Part shown: piece after piece, positions 36,601 through 48,600 of the stretch
Layout of the letters: the number at the start of each line of letters is the position of its first letter
Position numbering within the stretch: position 1 is the first letter of the stretch
DNA from: Lytechinus variegatus
Taxonomy: Eukaryota; Echinodermata; Echinoidea; Temnopleuroida; Toxopneustidae
Length of the DNA stretch: 64,000 nt
Reading direction: 5' to 3'
Assembly (NCBI RefSeq): GCF_018143015.1
Contig: NC_054754.1
Coordinates: 21,204,875-21,268,874 of the forward strand
The notes under the pieces: model-generated
The model's database searches: none
Told to the model about the DNA's origin: nothing
The model's input: only the letters and a program-made list of their open reading frames with translations
Made by a program: the position numbers and the translations under genes

Positions 36601-39600
36601 TATTTGACCAGATTATGACGTCATTATGACGTCATTAATTCACCAGTCAATGACGAGTAAATTAAAAATTTTGCATGACCAGAATATGATATGATTATGA
36701 CGTCATTTATTGACAAATCAACGACGAGTCTATCCACAATTTTACATGACCAGATTTTGACGTGATTATGACGTCATTAATTGACCATTCAATGACAAGT
36801 AAAATTTACAGTTTTGCATGACCAGAATATGACCTAAATATGATGTCATATATTGACAAATCAAAGACGAATATATTACAATTTTATATGACCAGATAAT
36901 GATGTGATTATGACATAATTAATCAACCAGTCACGAGTAAATTTACTATTTTGCATGACCAAAATATACAACATGATTATAATAATAATATGCAACATTT
37001 ATATAGCGCTTAATACAAATGTTTCTAAGCGCTGCATACCATTACCTCGGCTTTAGCACGGCTACCCTGATCGGGCGCATCGAGCATTCCAAGGAATTTC
37101 TTCCTACCGGGTACCCATTTACTACACCTGGGTCGAGAGTGGCAATTGTAGATAAACGCCTTGCCAAAGGACGTGCTGCGGTGGGATTTGAACCCCGGTC
37201 CTTGTGGTTCACAGTCCGCAGACTTATCCACTGAGCCACAACACCTTCACGACGAGTGCATGTAATTTTATATGACCTCATTATGAAAACATTTATATAT
37301 ATATATATATATATAGGCAGCGAAAGCGCGGGGGGGACAGAAGGGGGGACGTTCCCCCCTTCTAATTTGTTTGTTGATATATAATAACCTTTTTTTTTGC
37401 TTGTCTACTTTGTTTCCTGCATGCATCCCCCTTAATTCACGTGGGCCCCCACCCCTCCCTGAAATGTTTGTGTCCCCCCCTCCCTAAAATTTAGGTTGAT
37501 ATAACCCTCCTTTTTTTGCTTGTCAAATATTTTTGGTAATCCACTCCCCTAAATTCAACTGTCAATTTTTTTGCCTGCGTCCATCCCTAAATTTCAGATG
37601 GACCATGCATCCCAAAATTTCAGATGGATCGACCCCCCGGCCCCCCCCTAAATTTTGTTGGCTTCCGCCGCCAATTAATGCATACTACAAATACGTTTTC
37701 AAAATGTTCCCTTTATTTTTCTCCCGGTGTTTTCTTTAGCCTAAATGCTTAAAGGTTCTGTAGGTCGCCCGGGTAGGTCGTCGGCGAAAATTGATATTTC
37801 ATTTGACACTTCAACCAAAACATGTTTCGAATGAAGACTAAATGCCAATTCCGATCGTCAGCAGAGCGCGCACGTGATTCGTGTATTTGAAAATGCAACC
37901 GTTAATGAACGAAGTAGAGTCAAAGTGCTGGATCGTGCAATCGACGTCCGTAATAACTTGTTCTCAATTGACTGCCTGCCCTTTTTTGACATGTCAAGAC
38001 ACTTCAGGGTAAGCATTTACATGTATACTAATATTCTATGTATGTCTAAATTAGCTGGAGTATCAGTAGAAATCAGAATAACCTATCACTGATGAAGTTA
38101 TTTCAACCTGCGGTATCGTGCGTGCCGGCGTAAGTACCGCACGGTACGGTACGTGAAGTCGAACCCTAGAGTTGTGGCGATGACAACGGCTCTCGAGCCG
38201 TGGCGTTTGCTGTTTTGACTGTGAACATGTAAAAACTTTTTCTTTGCTTTCATCTTTAAAACCAATCATCAAACGTTGAAATACATTCTTATGACTTCTT
38301 AAATTTGATCTCAAAGAATAATTTTAGACCCTATTCTCTAATTTGTATGGTGTGGACGTTGTCAGCCATGGCATGGTGGTGGTGCTCTGCACAGTGCCCT
38401 TTCCTTGGCTTTTTCATAGGCCTAAGGCTTTGGCTTGGCCTACATTACATGTACCTTCAATTCAAGTGATGTTCGTGCAGGCTCCACTTAACCACCGCTA
38501 CACTGCGCTCCACCTACCCGAACCTCAACTCGGTGAACTTGTAATTTGGATACTCCGACTCACGGAGTCCGAGTTTCAATGGTGGGAAAAAATAAAATGA
38601 ATAGGCCCTTTTTATCGTAAAAATTACCCCCCCCCTAACCAACAATGCATTAAAGTTTAAGGCGCTAATGCAGTTTCGCACCGGCCGATTACCAGCACAC
38701 CTAATCACCAATACTTGTTACCAAATGTCATGACAAGTCTCTCAGTCACATTTCGATGCCAATACATCCACCACTTTTCAAAATATTGTGATCGGGAATG
38801 GCTGTATTTCATCTTCGATCTCAACGTCGTTGATCGACATCGCTTCGCGGATCGCTTGGATTCACCGTGCACCGTAATGTTAATATGAACTGAAGTTAGC
38901 AACCAAATCATGCGAACATAGATTCGCATGCGGCATGCTGGCAGTTTGTTCGCCACATTTTCGCATGATTTGGTTGCTAACTTCAGTTCATATCAACATT
39001 ACATTGCACGGTGAATCCAAGTGATCTGCGAAGCGATGTCTACGCCGTGTCGCTTCGCGGATCGCTTGGATTCACTGTGCACCGTAATGTTGATATGAAC
39101 GGAAGTTAGCAACCAAATCATGCGAACATAGATTCGCATGCGGCATGCTGGCAGTTTGTTCGCCACATTCTCGCATGATTTGGTTGCTAACTTCAGTTCA
39201 TATCAACATTACGGTGCACTGTGAATCCAAGCGATCTGCGAAGCGATGTCTACGCCGTGTCGCTTCGCGGATCGCTTGGATTCACCGTGCACCGCAATGT
39301 TGATATGAACGGAAGTTAGCAACCAAATCATGCGAACATAGATTCGCATGCGGCATGCTGGCAGTTTGTTCGCCACATTCTTGCATGATTTGGTTGCTAA
39401 CTTCAGTTCATATCAACATTATGGTGCACGGTGAATCCAAGCGATCTGCGAAGCGATGTCTACGCCGTGTCGATCAACGACGTTGAGATCGAAGCCGAAA
39501 TACAGCCATTCCCGATCAAGATATTTTGAAAAGTGGTGGATATATTGACATCGAAATGTGACTGAGAGACTTGTCATGACATTTGGGAACAAATATTGGT

Positions 39601-42600
39601 GATGAGGTATGCTGGTAACCGGCCGGTGCGAAACTGCATTAGCGCCAAGTTTAATTTCTTACTCTTGACTTAGACTTGGTCTTAGAGCCAAGGTACTTAG
39701 TACATAATGTGTGGTGGGTATGTGCCGCAGTGGGGGCCCCCTTTTTTACACTCAAATATCCATTCCAAGGCATAGCATTTTGTCTTATTGAGGTAACCGG
39801 AGGATTAGAGCAAGAAATCTAGCTTTTATTTATTGTTGATGTCTTTTGGGGGATATTTTTTACAATAAATATGCATTTTTCCCCACCTTTGCCACTCAGA
39901 GTATCTGAACGAGTTCACCGACTTGAAGTTCGGGGAAGTGGAGCGGTAATGAAGAGGAGAAAAGCCTGCTCGAACATCACTTGAGGTAGGCTTGGCCTTG
40001 CTTATAAATGTAATTGTACATAGACCATATTCAGAAGAGATGTGTTTTTTCTAAAAAATAATCCCTGTCTGAAAATTGGTAGTGATGGAAACTAACCAAA
40101 AGTGGCAAATCATATATTAATTTACTATGATTAGAAAATATCTCAAACCAAAATATCACTTCCATCTTTTCCAAACACCTTTGAATTTTCCCGCCCGATT
40201 TTGAAGGTGTCCTTATAGCTACTACACACTCGATTTATCATGCAATTTTTTTTCTTGTTCCTCAGTTCTCAGTTTTTAAAGCATTTTCTATTGTTGGAAA
40301 AAAATAAATGAAGGTGCATACACCTAAAAACTGCATTTTTTGTTTTCTCTACAATTTGCAATTTTATGTACAAAATATTAATACTAAAGGAGTCATTTGT
40401 CACACTACAGTCACGAAGATTGTGCATTTGCCATTGAAATTGCATGTGCAATGAGTGGTGAGTACCTGAAGCTTTATTGTATACCTCGATAGACTAGACT
40501 AAATAAATAATCATTTCAATTTCAGTGACATCATCTGGGACAGTAGGAACAACTCTACGCTCCACATTTAATTCAGTGTCAATCCTGATTTCATCAACAT
40601 GGACTGATGGAACAAAAGTCATGCAAATATGCTGTTTTGTGTAGTGGTGAGTACAATTATCACTTTTGGAAGGGATTTTTTTACATGAACATGAGCTCCA
40701 TGTTTGATTCAGTTTATTTGTTCCAAAGTTAAAATGAGAATGAAGGAAAGTTATGTAATCATTGACAGTGACTGATACTCCAACATTATTCCTGTAGATT
40801 AACCCTAAATCTCCTGGGGTATTTTGATTCTTGGGGGCATTAGGGCCCCCTTAAGATCTCAGCCACGGATTGCGCTATCACAATGAAAATTTGCATGATG
40901 GTAGAGAGTGACATTTCCAACGCAGTTGCATTGGTAAATTTCACTGAATTCTTTTATTTTTATTTTGTAGGAATTAATTTTCTAATTTATTCATGAAACT
41001 TTTGTATTTTATTCATGAAATCATACTTTTTGCTCTGATTCACTAAATAAAGCTCACAGAATGCTATTTTTGGTGAAATATTCTTTAAAGCATTCCTAAC
41101 AATTGTGAATGAAAAAATCCTGGTGCCAAGACCGATTTCTTATGTATTTTATTGCTTTTTTAATTTCTTATGTATTTTTTTTTAAACAAGGCAGAATTAA
41201 TAATGTTTAATTAGTAAAAGTAGAAATAATGATACGTTTCTGAATTTTTGCTAAATACCCGGTACACTATTTGCATTGGATTTGTACATGAAAAATACAC
41301 TTACATTTTGACGTGTAATGTCGTAACCGCGCACCCGGGTGTCACAAATTTGGTCTCATAATTCATGCGAGACTTAAAAGTAAAAAGTCAGTAAGCGGCG
41401 AGGTCAAAAAAATTTGCGCAGCAGATATCGCAAAAATTGTCGAGGGGGGGGGGCATTATGGCCCTCTCCCTCCCCTGGCAGAATTAGGGTTAATGAAAAA
41501 TTTCAAAAGACTGTAGTTTAATAAATTTTTCTCTGAAATTATGCATAAAATGATGCAAAAGTGACATCTTAACAATGATAAGAGTATTGTTTGTTTTTGC
41601 AACTTAGACAATTTTTATGATGCGAAATAGACATCTAAACAATGATAAGAATAAGAGTATTGTTGCTTTTGCAAAGACAATGACAATGATTTTATTGGAC
41701 CATGTTACACTCTTTCGGGGATTAGGGACACTATCAAAACGACATTGCACATCAATAATGCAATTTTACATATGTAACTAATTAAAAGATTAAATCCACA
41801 TCTGGCGGAAAAGATTTTCATTGGATGAATGAGATGAGACTGCTGCATTTTATTTACAGCCTTTCTCATTGGATGTTGCTTCACAAATGGGTGTGTCTTA
41901 GAGAGATAATAAAATGAAGATGATATCTCTCTAAGACACACCCATTTGTGTCTTAGAGAGATAATAAAATGAAGATGAAATTGTTCTTAGAAGAATATCA
42001 ATTCAAAGGGATTCTTTTTTCAGAGATGAAATGGATCTCAAAATACTACCCCTGTTCCCTTCTATGAGTTTTTCCTTTAATTGAATATTGATTCAAATTG
42101 TCTTTATTGCACTCTTGCACTCCTTTTTTTTATAGTGAAATATCTCTTCTGCAGTGTCCCCTCTTTCACCTCTTATTAAGTGCCCCATTTATGCCCTCAA
42201 TTATTTTTTTTCTACTTCTAAATGTTTAGACTGGTAAACAAAGGTGAATGCAATTAGCACCCATTCATTTTTACATATTTCATATAACAGAATATAAGTT
42301 TTCAGCTGAGCGATTGGAATAAAATAAACTGAATAAGCAAATGTCCTCCCTCACCTGATGTTGATATTCATATCAATGGATATTGATATCGATAGTGATA
42401 ATGTAGATCACTGACTTTTGGCAATATGCGATAAAAAGAATTGATAATTGAAACCATTAAGTTTTGCATGCAGATGAAATAGTTTGGCTATGTTTTTTAT
42501 AAGTTTCTCAATACCCCCCTTTTATTTTTTTACAGGTGTCACAAGATAAAGTATTTCCTTGATGAGTTCAGAGATGGATGATCAATCAAACATAGAATAT

Positions 42601-45600
42601 GGTTTCTAGCAACCCTGCAGGTATCCTTCATACGCCAATGAGAGTGCGTAAAGCTTGCACATATTATAAACGGTATCTGTGCTATCCCCAATATATAACA
42701 TTAGACCAATTACATTGCCAAATTACAATGGAGCCTATCAAAGAAAAGGTAGACTCCAGCAAAACGTAATTTGAATATTAAAATAGAGAAAAACCAAAGA
42801 AGCACTGATAATTTCATCAAAATCTGACTAAGATATGAAGGTTGTGAAATTTTGAGTTTAAAAAAACATTAATATGCAAAACACAGGTCAAATGAGGATC
42901 AAAGACGTTCTTTTGTATTTTATCATATGAAACATAGAACAGATCCATTGTCTTTGGCAGAGAGTAATTGGTCTACCGGTAATCTTATACTTAGGGGGAT
43001 AATAATTTAAGAGATGCTTTACATAGGAATAAGTAATTATGTAGTACAATACATTTTTCAGGAGCAACTTGGTCTGCTCATCATTAGAGTGCAGTGGGCT
43101 GATTCATAAATCTGTTAGTAAGTTAAGATTGATTTTAAGAACGACTATTGAACCTTTCCTTTGTGCTAATTGATTATTAACCCTAAATAGACTGGGCTAT
43201 TTCAACACCTAAGAAGACTGGGGGGGGCCTGATTCACCCCCCCCCCCCCTTATGATCTCGGTCGTCCATCGCGCGATCGCGACGGAAATTGGCACGCGCG
43301 TTACCCATGGCATTATCTACATAATTTCAATATATATAATTCTGAAAAATCTCATTGCTCATTAATTTGCCAATATATGCGTAAAATCATAAGTTTGCTC
43401 TAATTAATAAAATAATGCCCCTAAAATGCTACTTTTTGTTTCACATAATCTAGATAGGCATCTGATCAAATTTATTTTTAAAAAATTTCAACATCACATT
43501 CATTTTCTTAAGCATTCTATTGTTTTCTAAATTTCTTATGTATTTCTCTGTTTTTCGACTTTTTGTTTTTTATTGTTTTTTCAATGGAAATTGTCAGGGA
43601 CTTCATTTTGACCATAAAAAAGATAAATTTAATTGATTTTAAGCAGTAAATGGACAAATGATACAATTTATGAATTTTGACTAAAAACACTATTTGCATT
43701 GGATTTGTACACAAATTCACGTTTTTGAGTTATTTTGGGTCTGCATGCACTTGCAAAATGATGGGTCGTTCGCACTGATCCGTATTGTTACATACTTTAA
43801 AGGAGAAGTCCACGCCAACAAAAAGTTGATTTCACTTAAAGGAGAATGAAACCATTGGAACAAGATAGCTTGTGTGAAAACAGAAAAATCAAAGAAACAG
43901 ATCAACAAAAGTTTGAGAAAAATCGGACAAATAATGAGAAAGTTATGAGCATTTGAGTATTGCGATCACTAATGCTATGGAGATAGCAAATTGGCAATGC
44001 GACAAATATGTGTGATGTCACTTGTGAACAACTCTAGATACAATTCACTTGAATTGCCTCTTTTATCACATCTATCCATAGATCATGTGTTCTTTCTACA
44101 TGAGGGCATATTTTTTAAGAATACATCATGGATAAAGAGTTTGTATCATTATAAGAAAAAGCAAAAAGAGACATTTTGAGGGTATTTTATAGTCCACCAA
44201 AGTTGTTCATCAGTGACATCACACATCCTTGTTGCATTGCCAATGGGAGGATCTCCATAGCATTAGTGATTGCAATATTTAAATGCTCATTACTTTCTCA
44301 ATATTTGTCCGATTTTTCTCAAACTTTCTTTATTCTTATTCTTTGATTTTTCTGTTTCTACACAAGCCTATTTGTTCCAAAGGTTATATTCCCCTTTAAA
44401 AGAGAAAATTTATTTTATGTGGTATTTGATTTACTCATTTTAGTTAAATTTTTGATACTTGTAAGCAATTATTTCTTATATATCAGCATTATATTCACGT
44501 AGTACAACTCATGCTACACAATATCGAGAAATATTTTAACTGGGTCAGGCTCTGGTGTCAGGAATTTCACTCATGTATGCAAGTGAAGTATTCACCTTAA
44601 ACTTGGGTGTTTTTCATTATTATGTATATATGGAAAACTGCTGTTACCAAGGTGAAACTTTTAAGCGACAATCACAAACCATACTTAGTTAAAATGAATA
44701 CATGTTGCTTACATCCAAATAAATATTAGCTCCCATTTGAGTATCGCTGCAAATCTGGTATTATTTTCACAGACATATTGTTTAGGGTAAGCCATTTCTT
44801 GTTTAAAATAAGGTACTTCTAAGAAGCCATATTTCTTGGACATCAGTATTGTATTTACCTTAATATCTCAGACTCTACATGGGTTTATCAGTCTAACACT
44901 ATCATTTGGTTTACCATCAGTTCGTCCACCCAACATTTTTTCTGAATAACCAATTGGTTTAATTGCCATACCATTTGGTCTAATTGGACTAAGTGTAATA
45001 AGTGTTAATCGGACAAAGTGAAGGAAAAGAAAATTGGTATTAGACCAACTGGTTATGAGATGAAATGGTCATAGACAAGCTGGTGATTAGAAGATTATTG
45101 GACCAAATGGTTGTTAGATATTTCGTTGATGGACCAATTGTCATTTGACTAAATGAGGTAGGCCATGATCACAGTGGACGAGTTGGCAATAGATGAATAG
45201 GCAATTTATCCAAATTGTATCTCTGTATTTGTTAACAGACATTGTAACTGGTTTCATAGTTCTTTGACCAGACACGGAATGGGGGGGGGGGGTGCCAATT
45301 CTGAAAGCCAAATTACCTTTTTTTAGCTTGTCAACCTTTTGGGAAAGCAATCCGCACCCTGTAAGAGTAAAATCCAACTTGTTGTATGTTGTATTTACAA
45401 GAATACACTACACACTGTATTCTTAAAGGAAAAAAAGTTTTGTTACGCGATTTCTTGAATTTATTAATAAAATATTTGTGAGTTCATAATTGAAATGTGT
45501 ATTTGATTTATCGTTTAATGTGTGTGACTGTGTGTATGGGTGTTTGTGTTTTGTCTGTTCTTGACAAGTCTTGGACCTACAGTCAATCTTGCAATCGTAA

Positions 45601-48600
45601 AAATATTGGAACTGATCAACCCATGATTTGATTTCTTTAATATTTTGAACTAAGCTAGGTTAACTGTACGTTCGAGTTGTGTTTTCATGTACAATTTCAT
45701 ATGTAAATCATTATCACGTCAAAATAAGTCAAAATTCCGTCATTATGACATCGTAGTCGACTATTAAAGACCTTAAAATCATGTCCAGATGACGTCTAAT
45801 ACTGGTAATAAATATGTTATAAAGTGACTATTACGTCATAATCACGTCATAAAGATGTCATAAGTGACCATTAATGACATAATAATCACGTCAATATACG
45901 ACGTCATTCTGACGTATAATACTGGTAATGAATACGTTATAAAGACGTCATAAAGACGTTGTAAGTAACCATTAATGACGTAATAATCAAGTCATAAAGA
46001 CGTGTAATACTGGTCAGGAATATGGCGTAAAAACGTCATAAAGACGACGTATTCGACTTATTAAGACGTCATAATCACGTCATTTTACGACGTTGATATG
46101 ACGACGTGCGTTGGTGCAAATTCTTGACTTTAAGACGTCTTTTTACGACGTCAAAACGACGTGATACTCGTCGTAAAATAACGTCAATATGACGTCTTTT
46201 TACCCAGTTTTTGCTATCAGGGTTGCTCCTCACACAATATTCTATTGAACGACTTTTACAGCTAGGGACGGTTTTTCAATCGACACCAAAATATAAATTA
46301 AAATCATTATTTAACAAGGTTTAACAAGCTTTTATCTAGTCGTGAAATAGGACACCAAAATTAAAAGTAAAATCATTAGTTAACAAGGTTTAGCAAGCCT
46401 TAATTTACTCGTGAAATAGGACACCAGTCTGTAGAAACGCACGGAGAAACTCTCCGTAGACTTGTACACAGTGGACACCTCTTTCCCCACGTAATTTCTC
46501 ATTGACATCCAACCACCAAATAACAAGGTTTAACAAGCCTTAATTTAGTCGTGAAATAGGACACCAAAATACAAATCAAAATCATAATTTAACAAGAGTA
46601 AACAAGCTTTAATATAGTCGTGAAATAGGACACCAAAAACAAAATAAATCACTAGTTAAGGTTTAGCAAGCCTTAATTTACTCGTGAAATAGGACACCAG
46701 TCTGTAGAAACGCACGGAGAAACTCTCCATAGACTTGTACACAGTGGACACCTATTTCCCCACGTGTAACTTCTCATTGACATCCAACCACCAATTAACA
46801 AGGTTTAACAAGCCTTAATTTAGTCGTGAAATAGGACACCAAAATACAAATGAAAATCATAATTTAACAAGAGTAAACAAGCTTTAATATAGTCGTGAAA
46901 TAGGACACCAAAACAAAATAAATCACTAGTTAACAAGGTTTAGCAAGCCTTAATTTACTCGTGAAATAGGACACCAGTCTGTAGAAACGCACGGAGAAAC
47001 TCTCCATAGACTTGTACACAGTGGACACCTATTTCCCCACGTAATTTCTCATTGACATCCAACCACCAATTAACAAGGTTTAACAAGCCTTAATTTAGTC
47101 GTGAAATAGGACACCAAAAAAAATTTTGGTCCAAAATACATTATTTAACAAGGGTAAACAAGCTTTAATAAAGTCGTGAAATAGGACACCAAAACAAAAT
47201 AAATCACTAGTTAACAAGGTTTAGCAAGCCTTAATTTACTCGTGAAATAGGACACCAGTCTGTAGAAACGCACGGAGAAACTCTCCATAGACTTGTACAC
47301 AGTGGACACCTATTTCCCCACGTAATTTCTCATTGACATCCAACCACCAATTAACAAGGTTTAACAAGCCTTAATTTAGTCGTGAAATAGGACACCAATA
47401 TAAATTTTGGTCCACAGCCCAAAATACATTATTTAACAAGGGTAAACAAGCTTTAATAAAGTCGTGAAATAGGACACCAAAACAAAATAAATCACTAGTT
47501 AACAAGGTTTAGCAAGCCTTAATTTACTCGTGAAATAGGACACCAGTCTGTAGAAACGCACGGAGAAACTCTCCATAGACTTGTACACAGTGGACACCTA
47601 TTTCCCCACGTAATTTCTCATTGACATCCAACCACCAATTAACAAGGTTTAACAAGCCTTAATTTAGTCGTGAAATAGGACTCCAAAATACAAATGAAAA
47701 TCATAATTTAACAAGGGTAAACAAGCTTTAATATAGTCGTGAAATAGGACACCAAAACAAAATAAATCACTAGTTAACAAGGTTTAGCAAGCCTTAATTT
47801 ACTCGTGAAATAGGACACCAGTCTGTAGAAACGCACGGAGAAACTCTCCATAGACTTGTACACAGTGGACACCTATTTCCCCACGTAACTTCTCATTGAC
47901 ATCCAACCACCAATTAACAAGGTTTAACAAGCCTTAATTTAGTCGTGAAATAGGACTCCAAAATACAAATGAAAATCATAATTTAACAAGGGTAAACAAG
48001 CTTTAATATAGTCGTGAAATAGGACACCAAAAACAAAATAAATCACTAGTTAACCTGAGTTAACAAGGTTTAGCAAGGAGCAAGCCTTACGTACATGCGC
48101 ACGAGCGACTAAATAAAGCTATATGATGACATCATATCATACGAGAGATTGAGAGCTCGAGTATAGTACGAGTAGAGGGAGACATATCGCGGCGAACCGA
48201 AACTGAGCCTTAAATAAAGGACATGTTTTTCATTTGGTAAGTGTCCGGGGGAATTAGGAAACTGGACACCTATTTCACGATAATGCCAAGTGTCCTTTAC
48301 ATGCGATCGAAGACCTTTTTTGCTTGTCCGTTTTTTTTTGTGGACGAATTTGCCCCCCCCCCCTTGGAAAATCCTAGGTACGCTACTGACAAACATGGTT
48401 GCTGTTAGCGAATATGCAGGATTGAATGATCATGGTTTTGTTCTCCCGAATTATGTAAATATGGACAATTATATAGGCCTACAGACAATTTGATTTTCAC
48501 GACGATGATGGTTATGATGATGATGACGATGATAACGGTTATTTATTGTTTGTTTGTCTGATTTGAAATCGGTTTTATTCTGTGTTAATTCAACAAAATA

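Larger units (their letters stand above)
36468..46222. mobile_element. candidate large element with CCCTGATAGCA ends and GACGTCAT arrays
   Basis: CCCTGATAGCA (36468-36478) is the exact inverse of TGCTATCAGGG (46212-46222). Both ends carry about 500 bases of loosely repeated GACGTCATTA, GACCAGTAT and TTTATGACGT motifs running inward (36480-36960 and 45707-46210). They may be the two ends of one 9.75-kb insertion, later filled by other elements, or two separate relatives. No transposase frame is visible between them. Confidence 0.4.

Noticed and set aside
37874..38008. Exon-like segment IRVFENATVNERSRVKV ending at a GTAAGC donor
   Set aside because: No acceptor or partner exon in phase and no recognised family; it lies in repeat-rich DDT intron sequence.
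46255..48080. CRISPR-like look of regularly spaced repeats
   Set aside because: The window is eukaryotic. Spacers are not unique but recur from unit to unit, as in a satellite.
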